From NCBI GenBank assembly GCA_016748015.1, contig JAAOMT010000683.1, forward strand, positions 1-45,709: a DNA stretch of 45,709 nt. The letters run 5' to 3'. The notes beneath the pieces were generated by a model. The model was given only the letters and a program-made list of their open reading frames with translations, made no database searches and was not told the origin of the DNA. The stretch comes from Geosiphon pyriformis (lineage: Eukaryota; Glomeromycota; Glomeromycetes; Archaeosporales; Geosiphonaceae). Made by a program: the position numbers and the translations under genes. Below are positions 35,250 to 45,709 of this stretch, piece by piece; positions within the stretch are counted from its first letter, which is position 1; every line of letters begins with the position of its first letter.

Positions 35250-37015
35250 AAAAAACTAAACTATAAATATATTAGATTAAGTTCTTTTCTTTCACATTTA
35301 TGATTTAATTTTTTGAATTATATTATAATTTATAAAGTTATTAAAGTTTAAAATTAGCCACTTTTATTATTAATCTTTAATTTTTGAATACTAATCAATC
35401 AGATTTTAGCCAATCAAGAATTATTAAAGTCATATTACCATATGATAAATCATTAAAGTATTATTATTTTCAGAAAGACTTTCAATTAATATTAATCTAA
35501 TCTTTAAATAATCATTTTTTTATAAAGATATAATATCTTTTGGTTTGCATGTCTTCTGCTGGTAACACAGCACCATTAATTATAAATATTCTATTTATAC
35601 CACCACCATATTTGGTTGTTATTATTAGAACAGAAACCCAAAAATTAATATTGTTCACATTAAGTGTCAAAAAAATTGTAAAAATACTATAAGTAATTGT
35701 TAGAAAATTTGAGAATGTTATTTGCACTCTATTTGTAATCTTGTATTATTATAATGTGAATATTTATTTTGAATTCACAAATAATTTTTCAATAACTATA
35801 ATTTTGTATTTTAAAAAATTGCTTAAATTTAAGAAATATACAAAATCCCCTATAATAAAGTTTTCTGGTTAAATTTAATATTTGAATAATAAATTATATT
35901 AAAAAAAAATATAATAACTAAAATACTTATTGTGTATTTGACCAAATTATAATCTAGTTTTAGAATTGGTTTTCTAGACTGTAAAAAAAATTTTAATTGT
36001 TGAATATTTTAACAACTTATTAAAATGTGATATATAATAGCTTATTACAATAATCAAAAAACTTACATCAGTTGGTATTAATTTAGGAAAATTAGATTGA
36101 AATTAAAAGTTTTTTGGCTTTACCTTGATTAAAAAAACTGAAATTGTCTTAAAACCAATAATCTTGAATAGCTCTTTTTTGTTAGTGTTGTACATTTTCT
36201 AATGAGTTTGTTTTGATGCAAAAAATATATAAAACATATTAATTCAAGTAGATAAAATTCAGATTTTTTTATAAAAACCTAATAAACTTCTCACTTGTAA
36301 GAATTTGGCATCTTTAAAAATATGTAAATTATTATTAAAATACATAGTATTTTTAAAATTAATTGTAAGTTTTAATTGAATTCATAAATAGATAATATTC
36401 TTTTCGAATTTTTCACTGATATAATATAGAAAACATATATTAAGTATTAAGCAATTGATAAAAAAAAAGTGCATAATACTAACCTCAATTATGTATAAGG
36501 ATTTTGGCTCTTTGATCACATTATAATATTCTGAATATTTTTTTTTGGATGATAAATCTATAAATAATTTAACATATTATCAACCATTGAATATAAAAAT
36601 AAGAAATTACAATTAGGCTGTAATACTAAAATTAAAATTTATAAAAATCAAAATTCTTTTGAGTTGGTTGTTTAATTGTCAATGTTAGATTTTTTTGCCC
36701 AAATTTCTTGTCATAAGTTGAAGAAATTTTTGTGACAACTATTTTTATTAATATTACCTGAATTTTTAGTTCAAATAATCTTCCCAATCCCAATAAAAAA
36801 TTTTTTTGATAAATGCTAAAAGAGCTTTTTTTGATTGCTTCTTATCTAGAACTACAAAACAAAAATTAAAGTTTAAATTGGAACCAAAGAAATTTAAAGA
36901 ATAGATATATACTTGAATTAAAAATGCTATTTTTATTGTGATACAATTTTGTTGTACAATATTACATAATTCAAATTCTTTAATTTTGTTTAAGCACCAA
37001 TTACACACTAGATTA
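35250..37015 (-). pseudogene. Possible decayed intron-containing gene, product not recognised
   Basis: On the - strand several stretches read like exons separated by A/T-rich gaps. 37008-36766 contains CNWCLNKIKEFELCNIVQQN, then VLDKKQSKKALLAFIKKIF and WDWEDYLN. About 36560-36460 reads SSKKKYSEYYNVIKEPKSLY. 35727-35512 reads VNNINFWVSVLIITTKYGGG, then INGAVLPAEDMQTKRYYIF. The first piece can be extended upstream to CDVNLVCNWC, hinting at a zinc site. I do not recognise the protein, and the exon joins are guesses. It could be an old host gene, a captured gene or cargo of a transposon. Confidence 0.3.
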
Positions 37016-37019
37016 ACAT

Positions 37020-37419
37020 CACATTACATAAAAAAATGTCACTTTATTCCAAAAGAAAAAAAAAAGCTAAAGATCAAGTTAGAAATACATAAGAATCATA
37101 TAAAAAACACATTATACCATTTTAATAAATAATCATAATATTAAAGTAAATGAATTTAACAGACTAGATATTAGTAATAAAGAGTAAAGTGACAATAATA
37201 ACAGTAGATAAAATGATACAAAAGATATGGAAGTTATAATTAGAATAAATACAAAATTAAAAAAATTCAGTTTAATATAAAAAAATGACAATTATCTAAA
37301 AAAAAAAGAAACGAGACCTTTACATAACAAAAAAGATACCAAAATCAATCTATTATAATAAATATAAACCAAATAGTTTATTCACCAAAACAGCAGCCAA
37401 AATTAAAAAAATTACCATT
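37020..37419. other. A+T-rich stretch upstream of the transposase remnant
   Basis: No readable protein. It may contain the left end of the DNA transposon, but I could not identify inverted repeats. Confidence 0.35.
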
Positions 37420-39167
37420 TTTTTTAATATTAGTAATGCTCAAACTACAGACTTACAATAGCCTAAATCTAATAAATCTTCAAACAATTCAGAAAGTAAG
37501 GTTAATCTATATGCTAGTCAAATAAAAAAAGGATAAGAGTTAAAAAAACATTTGGAAAAATAATATGCTCAATTAACTGTCTTCAAATATAATCAAAAAA
37601 GAGTTATTTTTAAATATTTTATCTTGTTAAATAATAATAATAGACATGAAAAAATTAATGCCAGTTTGAAAATTGCCCAAAATTTTTTTATTAATAGTAG
37701 TATATAGAAAGCATAAAGAATTTGATATCTTGTAAAGTATTAATTGCTTAATAATAAACTTCTAACATCAAAATATAAAACACCAAAAAACAATTAGAAT
37801 AATTGATGATGAAAACATTGTAAAAAGATGTCATATTTGGATTAAAAACCAAAACTTCAATGTCACTTCAGCCATATTTAAAAAATTTATTAAGCATGAA
37901 TTGTTTTCTAATATTAAAATAATGAAAAAAAAACTATTAGTCTTATAACTACAGTAAAATGGCTCAAAATTTTTGGTTATTTATTTTAACAACATTATCA
38001 AGGCTTATATTATAATAAACATAAAAGTAATAATGTTTTGCAATCTTAAAAAAAATTTTTAGAAAAAATATATAAGCATGAAAAATATATGTCAAAGTAT
38101 GAAGATAAATTTATAGATTGAATATATCTTAACTTACTTAATAGAGAGAAAAAAAAAGTTCTTGTAGTTCTTAATGAATGCATTTTTTATTCAAATGATA
38201 GCAAGTGTAACATATGAGTTAAGCATGAAAATTTGCTATTAAGAAAAAAAAGAAATAAAAAATCAATTATGATTAGTGAATTTTTAACTGAAATTAATAA
38301 ACATTTATGTTTATAACAAAATAATATAGAAAACTATTCTAATATACCAGAAAAAACATGATGCTATTTGCAACCTGGTATAAATTAAAATAGTTATTAA
38401 ACAGTAAACTATCTTTTTAAACAAATTAAATATAAAACAATTTTTAAGAAATTATATTCAAATTATACAGCTGTATTTGTTTTCAATAATAGCTCTAATT
38501 ATGTAGTATTTAGTAAAAATGCTTTAATTGCAAGCAAAATAAATTTAAGTTAAGATAGAAAGCAATTATTAATATAAGATACTTCTTTTAGATTAGACAA
38601 TTAATTACAATCAATAATTTTTTCAGAAACATATTTAGATGAAAAACTTTGAGAATTGTCTAAAAAAATTAAACAAGTATTAATAGAATGAGGAAAATGG
38701 CCATTAAAAAAATTAATATTAGAATGCAAAAAATGCAAAAAAAAATCAAAGATTCTTTAAAAGTTTCTTGTTGTGTACATCAAATAAAATTTTTGGAATT
38801 TGATTTTTTTACTTGAAAAAATGCAATTAAAAAATTAATTAAAAATATGAGACATAAATGCATTTTTTTTCCAAAATTTCATTGTGAATTAAATTTTATT
38901 AAAAAATATTAGGAAACTATTAAAAGATATATAGATAACAACTATGATTATTCATAGAAAAGATTACAAAAAACAGTGTCTAAAAGTTTTGAATTAGTAT
39001 CTTTAATAACTATTAAACAATTTTCAAGAAAATGTTAGTGTTATATAAATCTTTATAGAAAAAGTTTTAGTAGAAAATTAGTAGAATATACTATAAAAAA
39101 GTATAAATCTTATAGAAAAATTTCAGATAATATTATTAAAGAATTAAACAAATTAAATAATATTTAA
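37420..39167 (+). pseudogene. Decayed DDE transposase with all three acidic positions changed
   Basis: Readable + strand blocks in order: IIDDENIVKRCHIWI (about 37803), KKVLVVLNECIFYSNDSK (about 38155-38210), KKRNKKSIMISEFLTEI, TAVFVFNNSSNYVVFSKNAL (about 38470), WPLKKLILECKKCKKK, KCIFFPKFHCELNFIKKY (about 38857) and a C-terminus EYTIKKYKSYRKI before TAA at 39165-39167. I recognise this as a large fungal DDE transposase of the IS630/Tc1-like kind, in which the blocks normally read HDECIFYSND, FDNSSNH and ELNFIE. Here the positions are Asn (38173-38175), Asn (38485-38487) and Lys (38901-38903). A frame change separates the second and third. Confidence 0.75.
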
Positions 39168-39429
39168 ACTTTGTAATACTGTATTTGGTTTTATATTATA
39201 TAAATTTAATAAAATTTTATTTTTTATTATAAATAATATATTAAAAACACATATATATTAACCAATAAAATTTAATTATATAAATAAAAACATGTAAAGA
39301 TCATTATTTAAAATTTCGGATTGATTTACATTTTTGATGAATATAAATAATTTGCACTATATTATTATTAATACCAATCAATAACTTTAAATTACCAAAC
39401 ATATTAATATTATTAATATAGTATCTTTT
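39168..39429. other. A+T-rich junction between transposase remnant and G2
   Basis: No protein visible. The G2 similarity begins at about 39430 without the 3' part present in G1, so the junction probably marks an insertion or deletion. Confidence 0.4.
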
Positions 39430-41215
39430 TTTAATAAAACCACTTTTTTTTTAGCTTATTAACAATTTTGCTAAAAAATCTTAGATAAATTATAAGCTTA
39501 TTAATCTTAAGACTAAAAACATTATTTGAAACCAAATCATCATTAATAAATTGTTTAAATATAATAACTAAAAAGTTAACAGACTTAATAATTAACTCAA
39601 CCAAAACAAAAAGTTTGGTCAAATCAGATTTTAAAGAAATTAATTAAAAAATTATCATAGAATTACCAACAATTACAGAAAAAAAAATAGAAGTTATTAA
39701 ATATAAAAACTCAAAAAAACTTAAAAAAACAGAAGTTTTGGCATAAGACTTAGCATTTACAAAATATAATATGAATACTTTGAAAATTTTGGAATTTTTA
39801 AAAAAAAAAAATAGAGACATTTTACAGTTTACAGTCAGATAATCTATTTTTTAATATTTAAAATAATACTAACAACCAAAAATTTTTTACTAGATACAGC
39901 ATTTTCTTAATATATTAATATTGACTACTATAGTATTCAAATCAGTTTAAAATTCAAATATAATTAAAGCAAACCAAGAACAATAACCAGAATTAAGAGA
40001 ACAAAGAATAAAACATATTTAACTACTAATTTGAAAAATCATATTATTAATCTTAAAAACAATACAACCAAAAAAAAGGTTAACCAACTTGGCCTTAAAC
40101 TTATTGTAAGACAAAATAGTCTTATTTTGATTAACCAAAAAGATAATTCTAATACTATTTTTGTCTATTAACACTAATCAATAATTTAAAACAGATATAA
40201 CAGTATTTAAATCTTTAAAATAAACAATAACATATTGCCAATTTCAATACAATACAGACAATTTTACCAAAAACACTAAGTGCTGTTTTAATATTAGTAG
40301 CAAATATAATTAAAAATATATTATATATTGCAATAGCAATAGAAAAAAACCAAACTTAGAAACTACCAAAGATTTGGCAATTTTAAAAATAGTCAAATAA
40401 ACAGAGTTTGTAAGCTTAACCAAAAATACAGTTTCTAAAGACTTTTAAAAAACAAACTTCATGTAAAAAAACTTTATATTGTTCTTTAATACTGACTTAA
40501 TACTTAAAAAACCATGTATAGACTAAAAAACAGCTTTAATATAAGCCAATTTGATCTTAATAATAACATTAAACATTAAAATAAAGGCCATTTACTTAAC
40601 AAACTTTTAATAATTAGAGATATTTCCCTAAACACCACTAGTGGCAGCACCAAAAATTAACAAAAAAAATAAATCAGTTTTTATTTAATTAATTTATTTT
40701 TCAAAAACAGATAATCTAATAAAAAACTGTTATTTTGTTTTAAAACCAATGATAATCTGTTAAAAAAAACTATATTTGACAACATAATTAATAGTTAATT
40801 TTGGTCTATATTAAATAACATGCTAGATAATATAACAGAAATTTTATTTAAAATTTTATTAAAAATCACAAAAAAGTTCAATATAACAATAGCAAAAGTG
40901 AGTAGTTGTCTTTACTTTTTTAAATTTTTGGTCTTTTTAACTATATTTTTTGAAAAAATAATGCTAAAAACACCAGATATAGAAATTATAAAAAAAAAGA
41001 CCAGCTTATTAACTAGTCTATTATTAAAAACTTTTGAGCTTTTGGAAAAAGTAAAAACAATACTAAAATTAATCCAAATGTGTTTTTTAAGAAAATTTTG
41101 ATCAGTAAAAAACCAGTTAAAAATGAAAAAGATGCTTTAATGATTATTAAAAATAGCTTTTTATTATTACTAACCAAGAAAAAAACTTCTAAACATTCTG
41201 CTTAATTGTTTTCAT
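39430..41215 (-). pseudogene. Unit G2: second G-type ORF1 pseudogene
   Basis: Homologous to G1 along its length (39450-39640 with 18076-18260; 40316-40460 with 18950-19090; 41190-41215 with 19815-19840). It keeps the ATG (41215-41213) that G1 lost, followed by KTIKQN. Readable parts are KLFVLVELIIKSVNFLVIIF and INKLIIYLRFFSKIVNKLKK (39622-39431), the C-terminal coiled-coil-like domain. The zinc-knuckle region near 39840 reads DYLTVNCKM with His as Tyr. The 3' UTR seen in G1 is missing. Frequent stops; not functional. Confidence 0.6.
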
Positions 41216-41604
41216 AACAGAAAAAACTTTTCTGGTTAAAATTTTGTAAGATACCAAAGAAAAAATACTGGTTGTAACTTTTTTATTCTTTGTTTTGATT
41301 GTAGTTATAAAATTAAAGATACAAAAAATATCACAATTAATTTATATATTTTATTATAGTATTTTTTGATTTAAAATATTATATATTAATATTTTACATT
41401 ATAAAAATTTTATTTATAATACAAGTTTTTTTATTTACAGAATTTATAATATTTTTAAGATAATAAATATTGGTATCTATTAGCAAAATATAAAACAATA
41501 CATAATATATATATTTTTTAATTTAAGATTTTTTGTTTATATTAGTTTTAATTATATATATAGTTTTTTTAAAGTGTTTATTAAAATTTTTTTAACTAAT
41601 TTTT
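41216..41604. other. A+T-rich spacer, nothing recognised
   Basis: Contains a few less A+T-rich bases near 41216-41320, possibly upstream sequence of G2; otherwise A/T runs only. Confidence 0.4.
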
Positions 41605-42540
41605 AATTTAAATAAGTATTTTTTTATTTTTTTTATTATGCATTTAATGAGTAAAGTCCAACTGCTATCTAGTACATAGAACCAAACTAAATAGATTAAA
41701 CTAAATACAGTTTATGCACTTGCTACATGTAGCCAGCCATTTGGGCCAATCAAAACTACACTACATATCTATATGAACACACATGTTACTACCTAAACCA
41801 GAAAAAAAATAACACATCCTGTGTCTACTAAAGCTAACTGTAAAAGATTCTATAATACCAAGCATACAAACCACTATATTAGATAATATAGACACCAAAT
41901 GTAGAGATAGGCTTGAAATTAAATTATTATCTTTGATTAAACCAGTTTTTTCTATATCTATTTTATGTTTAGATCTAATAAGCCATATCTTAGCATGATA
42001 TAGCTTCACCACAAACTTGACATAATCAACAAGAGCCAAAACAGCTCTTTTTTTTTCTTTAAAGCACAAAACAGTTTTAGTATACTAATCTCTTAAAACA
42101 AAGCCTTTGCAAATAGCAGTGTATAGATCCATATCTGAGAAATATAATGAAAGTAAATGCAAAATAGAAAATAAAAATGGACAAAAAAGATCTGTTAATG
42201 AAACCCATCTCTTAATAGCTTTAGCCAAAATATTTTCATGAAAACCAATATTACCAAAATATGTAAAAGCATAATCAGACACTTCTATCTTATCATATAG
42301 CAAGCACAGTACACCAAAATAGCCCTTGTTGTATAATTTTTTCTTAACTACAATTGGCAGCCGTTTATGCACTGCTTTTATTAAATATGTTCACATATTA
42401 GCCAATTTCCAGCTGGTAAATCCAAAAAGCATGTGTAAATTTAGTTGTCAAACTTTCATAGTAGCTTTCCAATCTATTTCTCTAATCATAATACTTAGGA
42501 CCACATCATAATCAGAGCCAGTCTCCCAATGGGCACAGCA
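41605..42540 (-). mobile_element. LINE 'F': 5'-truncated 3' fragment of the B/C/E family
   Basis: About 0.9 kb comprising the C-terminal end of ORF2 (42538-41761), the 3' UTR (41760-41640) and an A-rich tail (T-rich on the + strand at 41605-41637). It ends abruptly at 42540 inside the region just after RNase H, typical of incomplete reverse transcription. It is less A+T-rich than C and E, so it is probably a younger insertion. Confidence 0.8.
41761..42538 (-). pseudogene. C-terminal part of LINE F ORF2
   Basis: Begins HWETGSDYDVVLSIMIREI (about 42528), then AVHKRLPIVVKKKLYNKGYF. The zinc motif region reads CLLYDKIEVSDYAFTY: of the C-x2-C-x7-H-x3-C pattern only the first Cys remains, the others being Tyr by transitions. 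The last piece, 42069-41761, reads VLALVDYVKFVVKLYHAKIW and ends FFSGLGSNMCVHIDM before the stop, matching the ends of B (10725-10447) and E (34073-34354). One short frame break separates the two main pieces. Confidence 0.75.
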
Positions 42541-44421
42541 ATAAATAAATATTTATACATTAATTTTTATTTAAAAACAGATTTTTTTTATAATTAAAAA
42601 TAAATATTAATCTGATTATTTTTTAAAATTTTGAAAAAATTTAAATTTTTTTAAAACTAATTATTAATAAAAATATTTTTTTACTATTAACAATTTTTTT
42701 ATAAAATTTTTTTTTTTTCAATACCAAAAATTTTTTAACAATAAAAACTATTCTTTTTTTAAATAATAATAAAAAATCAGCAGTAATATTAGCTTTAATA
42801 CAAGTAAAAATATGTTTACTTTTATTTTTTTATTATTTTTAATATATTAAAATCAAAGTTTTATTATTATATTTTAACAAAGTTTGCTTTAAATATTATA
42901 AGTATTAAATTATTTACATGATTTTTTTTTATTTTATTATTATTAGTTTTAACTGTTTTATTTTTATTTGTATCATTAAGTTTACTTTTAGATCTAATTT
43001 AATTTTTTAAAAACCACTAGTATTATTAAATATTTTTATATTACTTTTTTTGGTGCTACTTTTTTGCTTAAAATCTATTATATTTTGTTAATGTTAAAAT
43101 AGAACTTTTTTACAGTTTTGTTTCTGGCTATATTTTTTTAGTACTATCTAAAACAACAACTTTCTAGATAAAAAGATTTTTTGACTTAATAATTTAATAA
43201 TATAGAAATATAAAACAAAAATTCTTTCAAAAAACTTTTTCTTTTTTTAATATATCAAAAGTTACTTTAAAAATAACATATTATTATATTTAACCAGTTT
43301 TATTAGAGAATTTTTAAATAAAAAAATGGGAAAATTAAAACTATTTTAAAGATTTTTAAAAGAAAAAAATTCAACAATGATTAATAAAAATAAAATAGAT
43401 AAAGTTATCAAAATTTTTTAATATATTCATATTACAAACCTTTTTAGAAATTTAACAATAATATTTTAGCAAATTTATAAGCATAATTAATATTAATATT
43501 TAAAAAAAATTTTAAATTAGAATTGATTTTATGCTAAAATATATAAATTGTACAAACAACTTATTAAAAAACTTTAATTTTTTATAATTAAAAAATATAA
43601 TATAACATGGATAAAAAAACAATGTAAATAAAAAGCCTGTTTATTTTAAAATAATGAGCCTTAGTATTATTAGTCAAAAAAATAAAACCGATTCAAATTT
43701 GGACAACAAGAAATGAAAATTAATTTACATGTGTATTTATTATTTTGGTTAATAATTTAAAGCTTTTTCTTTGTTAATTTCCAAAAAAAATGAATACTTA
43801 AAATTTTAAAATTTTTTTTAATTTAATGTATTCAAAAAAATGAATAAACAAAAAATGATTTTAAAAAGATAATAAAAATAATCAATGAAAAAGCATATTC
43901 TTTTTAACTTCAAAACATACAAAATTGAACAAGTTAACAAATCAGCAAAAAACAAATACTAATTTTCATATAATTCCTAAAAATTTCACATTAAGTAGAT
44001 AAATTAGATTAAAAAATGTTTATAATTTAGAAGATTAAATAAATAATATTATAATTATAACAAAAATTGTGCTTATTTATGTTTTTTATATTTTTGATTT
44101 AACTAAAAAGTAATGCTTATTTTTGAGTAGTATTTATTTTCAAAGAAATGTATTTTTTAAACGAACAAAATAATATATAAAAATAATTAATATTAAGCAA
44201 TTCATTTTGAAAAAAATAAATAGTATAATTATTTATATTTATCAAAAATAACATTGTTAAATAAACAAATAAATGAAATAAAAAGGTAATATTTGAACAA
44301 TTCATTTGTCAAATTTATTAAAATCAAATTAAAAACCAAAAAATTTTCATGTTTAAAATTTATATAGGAAAGAATAACATTAATTTTATTAAGTAAAGGT
44401 CAGCGAGAACATAGAAAATTG
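42541..44421. other. Long A+T desert, nothing recognised
   Basis: About 1.9 kb of A/T homopolymer-rich sequence. I found no protein, terminal repeat or RNA gene. Scattered less A+T-rich words (42900-43260) could be traces of another decayed element but match none of the copies here. Confidence 0.45.
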
Positions 44422-44442
44422 TATTATTATTATTATTATTAC

Positions 44443-44523
<81 letters not shown>
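44422..44523. repeat. (TAT)n/(ATT)n trinucleotide microsatellite
   Basis: About 34 units of a TTA-type triplet with one substitution (act at 44441-44443). Followed by catcaacagcaac. It marks the change from the A+T desert to less A+T-rich sequence. Confidence 0.95.
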
Positions 44524-44683
44524 CATCAACAGCAACGAATTTTTCTAAAAAGCTTTCTTAGGTTACTTATGCTCATTCCATGCAACAATTTTAATTGTTT
44601 ATTACAGTCAAAGCCCCTAAAGTCACAAGTGTAATTAGCAAGGATTTAGGTTGATTTAAAAAAAAATTAGTTATAAATTTTTC

Positions 44684-44699
44684 TCCGATTAGAATCGGA
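44684..44699. promoter_or_regulatory. Perfect short palindrome TCCGATT-AG-AATCGGA
   Basis: A 7-base inverted repeat with a 2-base spacer, giving CCG-N8-CGG, about 220 bases upstream of the ATG at 44919. Paired CGG triplets are bound by fungal Zn(II)2Cys6 factors, so this is a candidate operator, by inference only. CG-containing words are rare elsewhere in the window. Confidence 0.3.
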
Positions 44700-44848
44700 A
44701 TAAATGTAAAAGATTATACGGTTGAGCTTATTTTTTTTGTTTAAGTTCGGTAAATCTCAAACAAGTTTTTCCGAATTGTTATTTCAAAATTGATAAATGA
44801 TATTGCGGAGTTCTCAGTAATAGGTTATATTTTTATTTCCCTAAAATC

Positions 44849-44856
44849 TATATAAA
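44849..44856 (+). promoter_or_regulatory. TATA box candidate (TATATAAA)
   Basis: TATATAAA followed by CTAC lies about 63-70 bases before the ATG at 44919, in a segment of clearly lower A+T content. Spacing fits a core promoter with a short 5' UTR. The window is so A+T-rich that chance matches are common; the composition shift and the following open frame are what support it. Confidence 0.45.
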
Positions 44857-44918
44857 CTACTCCAGTTACATTAGTATTCTATTTCTCGCATGGTCTTCTT
44901 TCTTTAAAATCAACCACA

Positions 44919-45709
44919 ATGAATTTTATTTTAAATCAAAATTCAATCAAGCTAAATCCTCTATTCAAATTTAAATTTAAAATGACAATTTTGATGCTAT
45001 TTTTATTTTACTTTTGGGTCCACAGAAGCCAAAAAAGCTTAAATGATCCTAAAGGGTTTCAATTTATTCAGAAATTAGATTCAAATCAAACTTTTTCCAA
45101 CGTGGTAAAGTGGATGAACCTTACTAAGATTCCGCTAAAAAATAATCAAATTATGAAACGTTCACAATCACAAAATAAAGTGCCAATCAACCTTGAAAAT
45201 GGCCTTTTTCCATTGTTCCCGGTTATTGCATTTTTCACAAATTTTGTGGACTGCCTTAAACTAAATAACATTGGCTTAGACGTGCCTCATTTACAAATAA
45301 AAGGTTTTTCTTTTATAAAATTCATTATTTTAATATCAAGAATATTTCTAAAAAAAATGTTTTAGTGGATGCGCAAATCTTCAAAACAACTAAAATTAAT
45401 AACGAGGCTTCTTCCATTTTATTAATAATATTTGTCGGAAAAGTAAACATTTTTAGTTTTTATGCTTGCTATACTATTTTTTTTTATCAAGAAAGAAATT
45501 AAATAATATGAATAACTCTTTTTTCCCAACAAGAAATTAACAAAGCAACAATGGACTTCTAGAAATCCAAAATTAGTGGAACCACAATTTACAGGCCTCC
45601 CATTTTATCCCAAGGGGGCGGAACGTGTTGATTCACAAGTGTTAAAAGATGTAAAACTTCTATTCCCTCAATTAAAAAAAGTTATTCGAAGGTACCTAAG
45701 TAACACTTT
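44919..45709 (+). CDS. Probable host gene, 5' exons; membrane-anchored protein of unknown function, partial
   Basis: An open frame from ATG 44919 codes for about 120-148 residues; a second in-frame ATG is at 44982. Residues about 22-35 (MTILMLFLFYFWV) are a hydrophobic segment with basic residues before it, suggesting a type II signal anchor. There are potential N-glycosylation sites (NQTF, NLTK). Downstream, 45341-45442 reads NISKKNVLVDAQIF onward, and 45534-45709 reads KLTKQQWTSRNPKLVEPQF, then FYPKGAERVDSQVLKD, running off the edge. These join in phase across the intron at 45443-45533. The junction between the first frame and 45341 is uncertain (one in-phase option is an intron at 45282-45340). 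I do not recognise the family. Confidence 0.55.
45443..45533 (+). other. Predicted spliceosomal intron
   Basis: Begins GTAAAC and ends in a T/C-rich tract then AACAAG; 91 bases, with stops in the upstream reading frame. Splicing joins GGA AAA to AAA TTA in phase 0 and keeps the frame open to the window edge. A possible branch site (gaataac) lies about 20 bases before the acceptor. Confidence 0.55.

Noticed and set aside
40820-41101. + strand open frame of 93 codons
   Set aside because: Antisense to the N-terminal region of G2; its low-complexity Ile/Lys/Leu content is a product of A+T bias.
42541-44421. Search for tRNA, snRNA or another transposon in the long A+T stretch
   Set aside because: No cloverleaf, T-loop box or terminal repeat could be made out by eye.
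44419-44634. Open frame beginning with a run of about 34 tyrosines
   Set aside because: It is a translation of the TTA/TAT microsatellite; the remainder has no recognisable feature.

Overview
The window is extremely A+T-rich and has introns and retroelements. It reads as a transposon graveyard from a eukaryotic nuclear genome. The decayed proteins resemble families I associate with arbuscular mycorrhizal fungi (Glomeromycotina, Rhizophagus/Gigaspora-like). That assignment is an inference from protein resemblance, not a database result. I see no bacterial operon, rRNA, tRNA or CRISPR.

Layout. 1-4445: remnant of an LTR-type retroelement (dUTPase-like and aspartyl-protease-like segments, + strand), bounded by two diverged inverted arms. 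5105-10310: decayed two-ORF LINE 'A' (- strand), split by a Tc1/mariner-like element at 6389-7680. 10316-17175: LINE 'B' (- strand), the best preserved copy. 17680-19840: unit 'G1' (- strand), a different ORF1-type gene that runs directly into a LINE-like 3' end. 20010-26730: LINE 'C' (- strand), strongly decayed. 27866-34520: LINE 'E' (+ strand), head-to-head with C. 34866-35185: 3' fragment of a G-type unit. 35250-37015: possible decayed intron-containing gene. 37420-39167: decayed DDE transposase (+). 39430-41215: 'G2', a second G-type ORF1. 41605-42540: 5'-truncated LINE 'F' (- strand). 42541-44420: A+T desert. 44422-44523: TTA microsatellite. 44640-45709: less A+T-rich, with a TATA box and the first exons of a probable host gene that runs off the right edge.

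How the parts relate. LINEs A, B, C, E and F share one design. ORF1 has an RRM-like fold and a CCHC knuckle. ORF2 has an EEP endonuclease, reverse transcriptase, RNase H and a C-terminal zinc motif. A conserved 3' end closes the element. B, C and E are each about 6.6-6.9 kb, so they look near full length. Differences between copies are dominated by C-to-T/G-to-A transitions. These create TAA/TAG/TGA stops and change catalytic Asp to Asn and Glu to Lys in reverse transcriptase, RNase H, dUTPase, protease and transposase alike. The pattern resembles RIP or cytosine-deamination decay. B and F are the least changed and are probably the youngest.

The most unusual observation is the G-type unit. 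It encodes only an ORF1-like RNA-binding protein, yet G1 and the 34866 fragment carry a 3' end homologous to that of the complete LINEs. This suggests a split or trans-mobilised retroelement.
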